Shown: positions 25,538-33,583, counted from the first letter of the stretch. The stretch is DNA of 64,000 bases from CAMLFJ01 sp040902305 (GCA_040902305.1 JBBDXN010000142.1:1-64000), one strand, 5' to 3'. Notes: a model not told the origin generated them from the letters alone. Made by a program: numbers and translations.

Positions 25538-26206
25538 TCAATCTGTCTCGAGCAACAGTTCGCCGAAGATGTGGTCCCCGAGCTTGAACGCCTCTGCGAC
25601 GGTCATCCCCGCTCCCGAGACATCCAGGTTCGCCGCTCGCCACGTCCGCAGGTGCTCTTCCGACCGGAAGAAGTTGAGGGTCGTTCAGAGCGAGTCGCAG
25701 GCCCGCCGCTCGTCCTCCACCCGCTTCCCGACCCAGACCATGACGCCCTCGACGTCGGGGGCGGGCCCCGACGGATCGACCGACAGCTCCATCGGCGCGG
25801 CGCAGTGGTGGCAGCGTGACCAGATGCGCACGGGCCGTCCGAGCATCGGCGCAATTCCCAGTGCATCGATCGCGCAGCACACGAACCGTTGTCCGAGGCC
25901 TTCGCCGAGGTCGATCACGAAGGCCGTCGGGGAGGCCGAGAACGGGTAGGCCAGGTCCACGCGGCCGGCGTCGAGGCGAAGGAGGTCGTCTTCGTCCAGC
26001 CGCGCCAGGGCCTCGAGGACGCTCTCGGGGGCCTGGGTCGGGAAGGCCGCGACGATCTCCTCAACCCGGACGGGCCCCGCCCGATCGACGAACGCCCGCA
26101 AAACGTGCCGCAGCAGCGGGGTCTCGCGCGCCGCGCGCCTGGCGGCCCCGCGCCCCTCCACGTCCAGGGCGATCTGCTCCGCCGCCGTCCTGATCTCGAC
26201 CGTCAT
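25538..26206 (-). CDS. MerB-like organomercurial lyase with catalytic selenocysteine
   Basis: The product is 222 residues if TGA at 25685-25687 (codon 174) is read through. Residues before it include RFVCCAIDALG, giving the MerB Cys (111) and Asp (114), and CHHC at 132-135. After the TGA the frame continues TTLNFFRSEEHLRTW and stops at 25538. The TGA falls exactly on the second catalytic Cys (Cys159 of E. coli-type MerB, C-x-T-x-NFF context). Termination there would remove that residue and the last 48 residues. It is the first gene under the MerR-type promoter. The same TGA and nearly the same hairpin recur in the 47920-48582 paralogue. Confidence 0.87.
25656..25671 (-). promoter_or_regulatory. 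bacterial SECIS-like hairpin, MerB-like gene 1
   Basis: Stem TCTTCC/GGAAGA with loop GGTC begins 13 bases after the TGA. The identical 16-base hairpin occurs at 48035-48050 in the paralogue. Confidence 0.82.
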
Positions 26207-26244
26207 CGCCCGCTCCTCCTGGCTCGATCTCTTCGGGTGGCACG

Positions 26245-26275
26245 ACCGTACAACCTGTAGTAACTACAGATTCAA
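26245..26275 (-). promoter_or_regulatory. MerR-type promoter/operator of the mer operon
   Basis: On the minus strand TTGAAT (26270-26275) and TACGGT (26245-26250) are 19 bases apart. The spacer contains a perfect 7-1-7 dyad CTGTAGT-T-ACTACAG (26255-26269). An over-long 19-base spacer centred on a dyad is the hallmark of promoters activated by MerR through DNA untwisting. It points to the MerB-like gene at 26206 and lies just upstream of divergent merR. Confidence 0.85.
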
Positions 26276-26297
26276 GCCTTTTCTTGGAGGGGAACCT

Positions 26298-26723
26298 ATG
26301 GGCATGACGACCCGACCGGCCGGGCGGGGCATCGGCGCCCTGTCGAAGCAGACCGGCTGCAACATCGAGACGATCCGTTACTACGAGCGCATCGGGCTGC
26401 TGCCGCGCGCCACCCGGAGCGAGGGCGGTCATCGCGTGTACGGGGAAGCCGAGAGCCGGCGCCTGGGCTTCATCCGCCGGACCCGCGAGCTGGGCTTCAC
26501 GCTGGATCAGGTCCGGACGCTCCTGAAGCTGGTCGACGGGGGCCGATACACCTGCGCCCAGGTCAAGAGCATCACCGTCCACCACCTGGACGAGGTCCGG
26601 CGAAAGCTGGCGGACCTCCGGAAGATCGAGCGCGTCCTGGCCCGGATGGCGGCTCAGTGCGACGGCGGGACCGTGCCGAAGTGCCCCGTCATCGACGCGC
26701 TGTCCGACCGAGCAGCGCGGTGA
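26298..26723 (+). CDS. merR: mercury-responsive MerR regulator
   Basis: This 141-residue protein has a MerR winged-helix N-terminus (ETIRYYERIGLLP at 24-36) and the three mercury-sensing Cys: Cys86 in RYTCAQVK, and Cys121 and Cys129 in AAQCDGGTVPKCP. Spacing matches Tn501-type MerR within one residue. It should repress, and with Hg(II) activate, the divergent operon through the dyad at 26255-26269. GGAGGGG precedes the ATG. Its last 35 bases overlap the end of the convergent TlpA-like gene. Confidence 0.93.
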   Translation: MGMTTRPAGRGIGALSKQTGCNIETIRYYERIGLLPRATRSEGGHRVYGEAESRRLGFIRRTRELGFTLDQVRTLLKLVDGGRYTCAQVKSITVHHLDEVRRKLADLRKIERVLARMAAQCDGGTVPKCPVIDALSDRAAR

Positions 26724-27258
26724 GGAGGGCGCGGCCCGGCGGCTCGGTCCACCGGCGCGAACCGACCGCCCGCCCGAGCAGCAGCCCATCCCGTCCGATC
26801 AGGTACACCGTGGGCGTCGCCTGGACACGGTAGGCTTCCATCGCGCGGCTGTCGGGATCCAGGAGCACGCGGGCCGTGTAGCCCCGAGCGGCGACGACCT
26901 GCGCCACCTTCTCGCGTGGCTCTCCCACGTTCACCAGCAGGATCGTCAGCCCGTCCCTCCCGAGCTCCTTCTGCAGGGATTCGATCGAGGGCAACTCCCT
27001 CGTGCAGTGCGGTCACCAGGTCGCCCAGAAGTACAGCATGGCCAGGCGGCCGCGGAGATGCTGGAGATCGACCGTCTTGCCGGACAGGTCGCTCAGCCGG
27101 AGCGGAGGCGCCGGCTCCGGCCGTGGGAACGGAACGATCCCCGCCGCGTGCCACACCGCCCCGTCGATACCCGGCTTGGGATCCGGCGGAGCGCACTCGG
27201 AGCGGGTAACCGCCACCAACCCGAAGACAACCGTGGCCACGATCAACAGCCGGATCAT
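26689..27258 (-). CDS. TlpA/ResA-like thioredoxin-fold selenoprotein (UxxC)
   Basis: The 189-residue product needs readthrough of TGA at 27013-27015 (codon 82). A signal peptide ends near SECAPP. The frame then reads LAMLYFWATW-U-PHCTRELPSI, so the first Cys of the WCxxC active site is Sec and Cys85 is kept. ATPTVYLIGRDG supplies the cis-Pro region. TlpA/ResA proteins are periplasmic thiol-disulfide reductants for cytochrome c or copper centres. It overlaps the upstream DUF6969 gene by four bases, so it belongs to the DUF3179/DUF6969 transcript rather than to merR. Confidence 0.9.
26986..27002 (-). promoter_or_regulatory. bacterial SECIS-like hairpin, TlpA-like gene
   Basis: Stem CGAGGG/CCCTCG with loop AGTTG begins 10 bases after the TGA. 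Confidence 0.83.
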
Positions 27259-27854
27259 CGCCGGCCTTCCTCTCGCGCGACGGTCACCCCGACGGTCTTG
27301 GGAATCTCGATCTCGACCCGGCTCAGGATCTCGACGGACCGGTCCTCGAACGGATCGGCGCCCCCGCGGACCGCGCGATAGCGCTCGATGGCTTCGGCCT
27401 TGGCCTCCTGAAGCGCTTCGATCTCGGGCCGGAACGCCCGGAACATCAGGGTGATGAAGCGGACGAGGCGTGGGCTTCCTTTGCGCGATTCGACGCGATA
27501 CTGCCCCACGTATCGGGTGAGATCCGCCGCCGAGGCGTAGGCATCGCCGATCGCCCAGAGATTCAGGGTGAACAGCGCCTGCGGCCAGCCGGCGGGGGCC
27601 ATCGAGATCGCGACCAGGTGCACCGTGTGATCGGAGAAGAGGCGGACGGTGTGAAAGTGTCCCTCCTCGTGGTCGGCCTCGGCGTGGGCGTGGTAGTAGA
27701 ACTGGCTGTGCCGCTTGCGGTCGAAGATCCCGTACTCGTCGGGGTAGAGGATCCAGGGTTCTTGCCGCTGCCCGCCGCGGGCCAGGGCCATCACGGAGGT
27801 GCCCTCGCGCTCGAGGTCCTCGAGCAGCTTCGCCAGCTCCTCGAGGGCGGTCAC
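27255..27854 (-). CDS. DUF6969 family protein
   Basis: This 199-residue protein starts at a GTG overlapping the stop of the DUF3179 gene. It contains WILYPDEYGIFD, HSQFYYHAHAEADHEEGHFHTV and HLVAISM, with a cluster of His residues that may bind a metal. No signal peptide is evident. I match it to the DUF6969 family on the YYHAH/GHFHT pattern; no biochemical role is known to me. It is coupled by four-base overlaps to DUF3179 upstream and the TlpA-like selenoprotein downstream. Confidence 0.7.
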   Translation of the reverse strand: MTALEELAKLLEDLEREGTSVMALARGGQRQEPWILYPDEYGIFDRKRHSQFYYHAHAEADHEEGHFHTVRLFSDHTVHLVAISMAPAGWPQALFTLNLWAIGDAYASAADLTRYVGQYRVESRKGSPRLVRFITLMFRAFRPEIEALQEAKAEAIERYRAVRGGADPFEDRSVEILSRVEIEIPKTVGVTVAREEGRR

Positions 27855-28951
27855 GGCGCGCCGTAGACCGACGTGGTGGGATTGAAGGCGGCCCAGGCGA
27901 ACCAGAAGGCGTCCACGTGGTCGATGGCCCGGAGGCGCTTGCCGGCCAGCGGGCCCTTCACCGCGTGACCGAGGAGGCTCCAGGTGCTGCCGGTCTCGCG
28001 GTCCCGGAAGCCGTCCGCCGCGGACTCGAACTGCAGCCGCCGGCCGTCCACGACCGGACTGAAGACCCCGGTCGCGCCCACCTCGCGCGACCGCGCGATC
28101 TCCGAGGCGTCGAGGGCCGAGACCGCGCCAGCGCGGTGGAAGACGACCAGGGCCTCTCCGCCGAGCGTGTCGTGGATCACCCGCTGCGCGGTCACGACCG
28201 GCCATGGATAGGCCCGCGAGAGCTCGCCGATGGTGATTCCGACCACTCGCTCCTTCGGCGGGCGCCGTCGATCGGGCTGGCCGAGGAACAGGAACGGGGA
28301 GCTGTCCGGGCGGTCGTAGGCCTGGTAGGGATTCATGCCGTAGGAGCGCGCGTGCCCGGTCTCGCGGGAGAGCACCCGGCCCGCCGGGTAGACGGCCTTG
28401 AAGTCCTCGTAGGAGATCGTGTTGGCAGGAACCCGGGCCAGCCGCGTTCCCGCCCGCTCACCCACGACGGCACGCCCCTCCATCTGCGCCCAGAGCGAGT
28501 GCGTCTGCCGGTCGTACATGAGGAGATCGCTCTGGTAGAGCTTGCCCGAGGTCCCGAAGTCGAGCGTCCGGCCGTCGACCACGCGATCGAACACGAGGCC
28601 CGAGTTGCAGAGCGGGCAGTAGGTCACCGCCACCGGACGGCCGCCGACCGTGTCGTTGACGATCTCGTGCCAGATCAGGATCTGCAACGGGTAGGCGCGA
28701 GCGTCCCCGTTCACCTGGAGGGCGAGCACCGGCTCCACCGGCTTGAGCCACGCATCGGCGACCGCGGTCGTGACGAATGCCGGGCGGTCGATGGCCGGGA
28801 TGCCGTCCGGCGGCGGGCCGCCCGAGACGATCTCATCGAGGGGCACGAGCGCCTTGCTGCGATCCGTCCTGAGCTCGGCCGCCGTCGCGGGCAGGCACAG
28901 GAGCCCCAGAGCCAAGGGGCCCAGGAGGAGACGGCGAGCGCTCACGCGCAC
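27851..28951 (-). CDS. DUF3179 domain exported protein (Cys form)
   Basis: This 366-residue protein has a signal peptide ending near ATAAE, then RAYPLQILIWHEIVND and AVTYCPLCNSGLVFDR with Cys112 and Cys115. A second block ERVVGITIGEL and RLQFESA follows. DUF3179 proteins are periplasmic and of unknown activity. The CPLC motif suggests a redox or metal centre. A paralogue at 57107-58108 has Sec in place of the first of these Cys, so the two can be compared directly. Confidence 0.85.
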   Translation of the reverse strand: MRVSARRLLLGPLALGLLCLPATAAELRTDRSKALVPLDEIVSGGPPPDGIPAIDRPAFVTTAVADAWLKPVEPVLALQVNGDARAYPLQILIWHEIVNDTVGGRPVAVTYCPLCNSGLVFDRVVDGRTLDFGTSGKLYQSDLLMYDRQTHSLWAQMEGRAVVGERAGTRLARVPANTISYEDFKAVYPAGRVLSRETGHARSYGMNPYQAYDRPDSSPFLFLGQPDRRRPPKERVVGITIGELSRAYPWPVVTAQRVIHDTLGGEALVVFHRAGAVSALDASEIARSREVGATGVFSPVVDGRRLQFESAADGFRDRETGSTWSLLGHAVKGPLAGKRLRAIDHVDAFWFAWAAFNPTTSVYGAP

Positions 28952-28960
28952 GGCGCCGCG

Positions 28961-29740
28961 CTACACTCCGGAGCGCGCCGCCCGGTCGAGGCGCAGCCGG
29001 TCCGCGCACTCCAGGAGCGCGTCGTAGTCCAGCGTGGACACGAGCCCGAACATCGCCTTGCCGTCCGTCCACGCCACGGTGTTGTAGCCCCGCCGCTCGA
29101 GGGTCAGATAGTCGTAACCCCGGTAGGACACGCGGGTGCCGTCGAGCTCGGCGCCCGGCGCCGACGCCGGCAGCATGAACACGGACATCAGGGTGTGCCC
29201 CTTCTCGTAGAGCACGTAAGCGGCCTTCCGCTCGCCGGTCTCGGCGAGACGCCCGCCCACCAGGCGGATCCCAGACGGCGAGTAGTCGGACACCGTCACG
29301 CGGAGCCCGACCCGTTCCCGGAACCAGGCCTCGACCGCGCGCGGATCGTGCGACGCGAACTCCGCCGGCTGCTCGATCTGCGCGTAGGTGATGTGCTTGC
29401 TCACGAGGTCGGCGACGAGGGCCGGGCCCGGTCGCAGCCCTGGCAGTACTGCCACCATCAGGAGCACCGCCGCCGCAGCGGCGGTCCCGACGACCCATGG
29501 CCGGATCACCGCGATCCGGGCCGAGCGCCGGATCCGATTCCGGATCATCGCGCGGAACTCGGGTGGCGCCGACTCTCGCGGCTGCCGGCGCAGGAGCTGG
29601 CGGAACCGGCGCTCCTGCTCCACACCGGCCTTGCAGTCCACGCACTGCGCGAGGTGGGCCTCGGCGGCGGCCATCTCGCTCATCTCGAGCTCGCCGTCGA
29701 CGTACGGGTGCAACCGGGCCTCGAACTCGATGCAGTTCAT
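28961..29740 (-). CDS. zinc-finger anti-sigma factor, membrane-bound
   Basis: This 259-residue protein starts at an ATG that overlaps the sigma gene stop. Residues 1-45 form a zf-HC2 anti-sigma domain with HLAQCVDC. A single membrane helix lies near residues 83-103. The C-terminal 150 residues are periplasmic with a WFRERVGLRV motif, as in many transmembrane anti-sigma factors. It would hold the adjacent ECF sigma inactive until a periplasmic signal arrives. Confidence 0.9.
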   Translation of the reverse strand: MNCIEFEARLHPYVDGELEMSEMAAAEAHLAQCVDCKAGVEQERRFRQLLRRQPRESAPPEFRAMIRNRIRRSARIAVIRPWVVGTAAAAAVLLMVAVLPGLRPGPALVADLVSKHITYAQIEQPAEFASHDPRAVEAWFRERVGLRVTVSDYSPSGIRLVGGRLAETGERKAAYVLYEKGHTLMSVFMLPASAPGAELDGTRVSYRGYDYLTLERRGYNTVAWTDGKAMFGLVSTLDYDALLECADRLRLDRAARSGV

Positions 29741-30315
29741 TCCGACTCCTTCACGTAGCCGTGCTCTCGCCCGAGCCGGCCGAGCAGCTGCCGCAGCTGA
29801 GCCCGGCCGCGGGATAGTCGTGACATCACGGTGCCGATGGGACAATCGACGATCTGGGCGATCTCCCGGTAGCTGCACCCCTCGAAGTCGGCCAGGACCA
29901 CCACCTCTCGATTGACGAGCGGCAGCGCCCGGAGCGCCCGGTCCACGTCGCCGTGGAGCATCGTCTGGAGGAACTCCTCCTCCGGATGGCCGCCGGCGCG
30001 CCCCTCGTCGGTGATGCTCGTGGCGTCCTTATGATGATCGCCGAGATCGCCGTCCAGGACCTCGCGGCCCCCGTGCTTCAAGCGCTTCAGGAACTCGTTC
30101 CGGAGGATCGTCAGCAGCCAGGCCCGGCAGTTGGTCCCGGGATTGAACCGGTGGAAGCCGCGAAAGGCGCGGAGGCAGGTCTCCTGGACGAGATCTTCGG
30201 CTTCCGCCCGGTTGTGCGTGAGGCGGAGCGCGCTCCGATAGAGCGTGTCGAGGTGGACGAGCGCCGTCTCCTCGAACTCCCGGGTGCGATCGCCTGGCTT
30301 GGCCCACTCGAGCAT
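29737..30315 (-). CDS. ECF sigma factor
   Basis: This 192-residue sigma factor has region 2 (EDLVQETCLRAFRGFHRF) and region 4 (SYREIAQIVDCPIGTVMSRL). The region between contains NCRAWLLTILRNEF, shared with the sigma at 42355-43182, so the two are paralogues. It forms a coupled pair with the membrane anti-sigma. A GGAATA-N17-GTTTAG motif lies 19 bases upstream, suggesting autoregulation and a candidate regulon in this window. Confidence 0.92.
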   Translation of the reverse strand: MLEWAKPGDRTREFEETALVHLDTLYRSALRLTHNRAEAEDLVQETCLRAFRGFHRFNPGTNCRAWLLTILRNEFLKRLKHGGREVLDGDLGDHHKDATSITDEGRAGGHPEEEFLQTMLHGDVDRALRALPLVNREVVVLADFEGCSYREIAQIVDCPIGTVMSRLSRGRAQLRQLLGRLGREHGYVKESE

Positions 30316-30333
30316 TCAGTGTCCCCTGCCATG

Positions 30334-30362
30334 CTAAACCCTTCCCCGCCCAGCAATATTCC
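30334..30362 (-). promoter_or_regulatory. GGAATA-type ECF promoter, before ECF sigma gene
   Basis: Minus-strand GGAATA (30357-30362), 17 bases, GTTTAG (30334-30339). Same pattern as nine further sites in the window, all pointing at gene starts. Confidence 0.65.
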
Positions 30363-30428
30363 ACCGGCGCCTGCCGCCGGTGTAACGTCCGGAATAGTTT
30401 CGTGGTTTCGAGAATTACCAGTTGGGTC

Positions 30429-31673
30429 ATGATCCGTGTCTCGGTGTGGGTCCGGAGGGTGGGGGTCCTGAGTGCCCTCCTGCTGGCAGGTTCGGTCGCC
30501 GGCGCGGACTCGCCCGCTCGGCCTCGGGGCATTTCGCCAGCCGAGCGGGAGTTCCTGGCCCGACACTGGCGACGGCCCATCGGGCCCCAGGGCCCGGCCC
30601 CCGCGGAGTTTTCCCCGGTCGAGCGATCGCTGGCCCCTCAGAGCTGCGGCACCTGTCATCCCGCCCAGCTCGCCGACTGGACGACCACAGTGCACTCGAG
30701 GAGCATGGGCCCCGGCGTCGCCGGGCAGCTGGTCGAGATGAGGCGCACCGACCCCGACGGCGCCCGCTCGTGCCTGACCTGTCACGCCCCGCTGGCCGAG
30801 CAATCCCAGGAGATCGAAGAGCCGCGCGGCGCGGTGTCGAACCCGGCCTTCGACGCCGGGCTCCAGCGGCAAGGTCTCGTCTGCGCCGCCTGCCATGTGC
30901 GCCAGCATCAGCGCTTCGGCCCGCCCCCGCGTGAGGGGGCCCCGGCCCCCGGTACGACCGGAGCGAGCCTCCCCCACAACGGAGCGACGAGAAGCGGCGC
31001 CTACCTGAGGTCGGAGTTCTGCTCGACCTGCCATCAGTTCGAGCCGACGGACCTCCGCCTGAACGGCAAGCTCCTCCAGGACACCTACGCCGAGTGGAAG
31101 GCGAGCCCCGCGGCGCGGCAGGGCCTGCAGTGCCAGAACTGCCACATGCCCGACCGCCGTCACCTCTGGCGCGGCATCCACGACCCGGACATGGTGAAGT
31201 CCGGTGTGGAGATCTCGCTCGCGACGGATCGACCACGTTACCGGCCGGGGGAAAATGTCCGCGCCACCCTGACCGTACGGAGCGTCCGGGTCGGGCACTA
31301 CTTCCCCACCTACGTCACGCCCCGGGTCGTGGTCCGGGGCGAGCTGCTGGATGCCGCCGGCACGCCGGTCCCCGCCAGCGCGCAAGAGCGGGCCATCGGC
31401 CGCGACGTCCCGCTCGATCTGTCGCGCGAGATCGCCGACACGCGCATCCCTCCCGGCGGCCGATTCACGTTCGAGTACGGGCATCGCCTCACCCGGCCCG
31501 GCCTGTCCCTCCGGGTCACCGTCACCGTCTTCCCGGACCACTTCTACACGCGGTTCTTCGAGTCCCTGCTCGCGGGGGGCGCAGGCCGCGGCACCGCCCA
31601 GATCCAGGAGGCGCTGGAAGCGACCCGCCGCTCGCCCTTCGTGATCTTCAGCCGGGTCATCACCCTCACGTGA
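30429..31673 (+). CDS. exported multihaem cytochrome c (five CxxCH)
   Basis: This 414-residue protein has a signal peptide ending near AGADS. Five haem-binding CxxCH sites are visible: CGTCH, CLTCH, CAACH, CSTCH and CQNCH, all in the N-terminal 240 residues, in a pattern like cytochrome c554-type proteins. The C-terminal 170 residues form a beta-rich domain with no haem motif. It is a periplasmic electron carrier or reductase. The ATG at 30429 is used; an in-frame GTG at 30402 is possible. A weak GGAATA-N17-ATTACC lies just upstream (30391-30419). Confidence 0.87.
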   Translation: MIRVSVWVRRVGVLSALLLAGSVAGADSPARPRGISPAEREFLARHWRRPIGPQGPAPAEFSPVERSLAPQSCGTCHPAQLADWTTTVHSRSMGPGVAGQLVEMRRTDPDGARSCLTCHAPLAEQSQEIEEPRGAVSNPAFDAGLQRQGLVCAACHVRQHQRFGPPPREGAPAPGTTGASLPHNGATRSGAYLRSEFCSTCHQFEPTDLRLNGKLLQDTYAEWKASPAARQGLQCQNCHMPDRRHLWRGIHDPDMVKSGVEISLATDRPRYRPGENVRATLTVRSVRVGHYFPTYVTPRVVVRGELLDAAGTPVPASAQERAIGRDVPLDLSREIADTRIPPGGRFTFEYGHRLTRPGLSLRVTVTVFPDHFYTRFFESLLAGGAGRGTAQIQEALEATRRSPFVIFSRVITLT

Positions 31674-31689
31674 GCCAAAGGAGAAGCCC

Positions 31690-32163
31690 ATGCGTCCGAC
31701 CCGAGTCCTGATCGCCATCGTTGCTCTCGCGTCCCTCTGGTGGCTCACCGCCGTCCCGGCCCACGCGCAGGACGCGAGGATCACCGCCGTATCGCAGGCA
31801 CCCTTCCCGAAGGTCGCGGAGGCCCTGGAGCGCGCGATCACCGAGGAGAAGATGGGGCTGGTCTGCCATGCCAACGCCCAGCGCGGCGCGGCCGGGCGCG
31901 GCGTCACCATCAAGGGCAATCAAGTGCTAATGGTCTTCCGGCCCGACTTCGCGATCCGGCTCCTGGCCGCCGACCCCCGGGCCGGCTTCGAGGCGCCCAT
32001 CCGCATCTACGTGTACGAGAACCCCAACGGCACGGCGACGGTGAACTACCTGCCGCCCTCCGCGGTCTTCGCGCCGTACCGAAACCCGGAGGTGCAGAAG
32101 ATCGCCAGCGAGCTGGATCCGATCTTCAGGGCGATCGTCGATCGAGCCCTGGCCGCCCGCTGA
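31690..32163 (+). CDS. DUF302 domain exported protein
   Basis: This 157-residue protein has a signal peptide ending near AHAQD and a DUF302-like fold with KVAEALERAITEEKMGLV, QVLMVFRPDFAIRL and IRIYVYENPNGTATVNY. DUF302 proteins are periplasmic or cytoplasmic and of unclear function, often encoded near sulfur and cytochrome genes. It follows the multihaem cytochrome by 16 bases, preceded by AAAGGAG. Confidence 0.85.
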   Translation: MRPTRVLIAIVALASLWWLTAVPAHAQDARITAVSQAPFPKVAEALERAITEEKMGLVCHANAQRGAAGRGVTIKGNQVLMVFRPDFAIRLLAADPRAGFEAPIRIYVYENPNGTATVNYLPPSAVFAPYRNPEVQKIASELDPIFRAIVDRALAAR

Positions 32164-32171
32164 GCTCCGGG

Positions 32172-32567
32172 CTACTTCTTGTTGAGCGTCCTGATGAACC
32201 TAAGCACCGCCCATCGCTCCCGCTCCGGGAGCTGCTTCCAGGACGGCATGGCCCCGCGACCGGTGGAGATCTTCCAGAACAGCTCCCCGTCGCTCTGGTC
32301 TTGCACCCGCGGCGATGTCCAGTCGGCCGGCTTGGGATTGAGCGCCATGGCGGCCGGGCCGTTTCCCTTGAAGGATTCGCCGTGGCACGGCACGCAGTTG
32401 GTCCTGGCCACCGAGCGCCCCACCTCGATGCTCTTCGGATCACCGGCGACCGGATTCTTCCTCGCCTTCTCCGGCGCGGGAGCGACCCATGACGTCTGAG
32501 CCAGGCCGGGGCTCGCGAGCAGCAGCGTCATCCCCAGGGCAACGGCCAGGCTACTTCTTCGGCGCAC
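32172..32567 (-). CDS. monohaem cytochrome c
   Basis: This 131-residue protein has a signal peptide ending near GLAQT and one CVPCH haem site at about residues 58-62. GRGAMPSWKQLP supplies the axial Met region and RFIRTLN the C-terminal helix. This is a class I cytochrome c fold. Its first 17 bases overlap the 3' end of the NPCAAK-type cytochrome gene, so the two c-type cytochromes are made together. Confidence 0.9.
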   Translation of the reverse strand: MRRRSSLAVALGMTLLLASPGLAQTSWVAPAPEKARKNPVAGDPKSIEVGRSVARTNCVPCHGESFKGNGPAAMALNPKPADWTSPRVQDQSDGELFWKISTGRGAMPSWKQLPERERWAVLRFIRTLNKK

Positions 32568-33222
32568 ACGGATTCTTGGCAGCGCAAGGATTCTTCGCCG
32601 CGCAGGGATTCTTCGCGGCGCAGGGGTTGGCAGCGCCCGGCTTGGCCGCCGCCGGCTTGAAGCCCTTCTGGACCTGCAGCGAGTAGGCGGACAGGGCGGC
32701 CAACTCCTTGGAGTCCCAGGGCAACGGCTTCGCCGCCATGGGGATCACCATGCAGAGCTGAACCATCTCGTCGATGTTCACCTGCTTCAGGCCCGCGCGG
32801 TCCTTCGGCATCTGCACGGGGTGCGGGTAGGGCTTGGCGAACGTCGGGTTGAACGCCGCATTGTTCACATGGCAGGTGTTGCAGGACAGCCCGTTGGTGC
32901 TGAGCTTGGTGTCTTTCCAGAGGCGCTCGCCCTCCTTCAGCAGGTCCCCCTTCCCGGTGAGCACCAGCTTCGTCCCAGCCGGCCGGGTGACGGCCTTGGG
33001 GTCGATCTTCGCGCCCGCCGCACAGGGGTTCTTGGCCGCGCACGGGTTCTTGGCGGCACACGGGTTCTTGGCCGCGCAGGGATTCTTCGCCGCACACGGG
33101 TTCTTGGCGGCGCACGGGTTCTTGGTCTGGGCCCCCGCTTGCGGGCCAACCGTGGCCACGCCTCCGGCCAGGGCCAGGGCCGCCGCCACCCCCACCGCGA
33201 GCGTTCGAGCAACAGGGTTCAT
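32551..33222 (-). CDS. cytochrome c flanked by NPCAAK repeats
   Basis: This 223-residue exported protein has a signal peptide ending near AGAQT, six NPCAAK/NPCAAG repeats, a cytochrome c domain with CNTCH, and four further NPC repeats at the C-terminus. The cytochrome part has HVNNAAFNPTFAKPYPH and a later Met-rich VIPMAA segment. Ten evenly spaced Cys outside the haem site could bind soft metals or crosslink. The gene overlaps the monohaem cytochrome downstream and lies 73 bases from the pure repeat gene upstream. Confidence 0.85.
   Translation of the reverse strand: MNPVARTLAVGVAAALALAGGVATVGPQAGAQTKNPCAAKNPCAAKNPCAAKNPCAAKNPCAAKNPCAAGAKIDPKAVTRPAGTKLVLTGKGDLLKEGERLWKDTKLSTNGLSCNTCHVNNAAFNPTFAKPYPHPVQMPKDRAGLKQVNIDEMVQLCMVIPMAAKPLPWDSKELAALSAYSLQVQKGFKPAAAKPGAANPCAAKNPCAAKNPCAAKNPCAPKK
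33016..33123 (-). repeat. 18-base NPCAAK-coding tandem repeat (six copies)
   Basis: Six tandem 18-base units encode Asn-Pro-Cys-Ala-Ala-Lys/Gly. Codon choice varies between copies (for example GCC/GCG Ala), so selection acts on protein sequence rather than on DNA. Confidence 0.8.
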
Positions 33223-33295
33223 GCCGTTCTCCTGGTTAGAGGCTCCGGGGCCGACCCGTCACGGGCCAGCCCCGGTCCGACGACTCCTCCTTCGG

Positions 33296-33583
33296 CTACT
33301 TCTTCTTCGCGGCGCACGGGTTCTTGGCCGCGCACGGGTTCTTGGCCGCGCAGGGGTTCTTGGCCGCACAGGGGTTCTTCGCGGCGCACGGGTTCTTCGC
33401 GGCGCAGGGGTTCTTGGCCGCACAAGGATTCTTGGCGGCGCAGGGGTTGGCGGACTTGGTCGCGCACGGGTTCTTGGCCTTACACGGATTCGGCTTCTGT
33501 GCCAGCGCGGGGCTGCCGAGTCCGAGGGTCAATACGGAGGCGACGGAGACGGCGGTGACGACCTCTCGAATCAAGCGGTTCAC
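33296..33583 (-). CDS. NPCAAK-repeat Cys-rich exported protein
   Basis: This 95-residue protein has a signal peptide ending near PALAQK and then ten NPC units, eight of them exact NPCAAK, ending KKK. There is no other domain. Cys every six residues in a Lys-rich, Pro-kinked chain suggests metal binding, disulfide networks or a sacrificial thiol store in the periplasm. The GTG at 33583 gives MNRL, matching MNRR of the 63465-63752 relative. A TTG at 33574 is better spaced from GGAGGTG. A GGAATA-N17-GTTTGT site lies upstream. Confidence 0.85.
   Translation of the reverse strand: MNRLIREVVTAVSVASVLTLGLGSPALAQKPNPCKAKNPCATKSANPCAAKNPCAAKNPCAAKNPCAAKNPCAAKNPCAAKNPCAAKNPCAAKKK
33299..33442 (-). repeat. 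18-base NPCAAK-coding tandem repeat (eight copies)
   Basis: Eight consecutive 18-base units encode NPCAAK, with synonymous differences between copies. This is a coding tandem repeat, not a CRISPR array, as there are no spacers. Confidence 0.85.

Noticed and set aside
33016..33442. CRISPR array
   Set aside because: The 18-base units are contiguous and encode NPCAAK; there are no spacers or cas genes.
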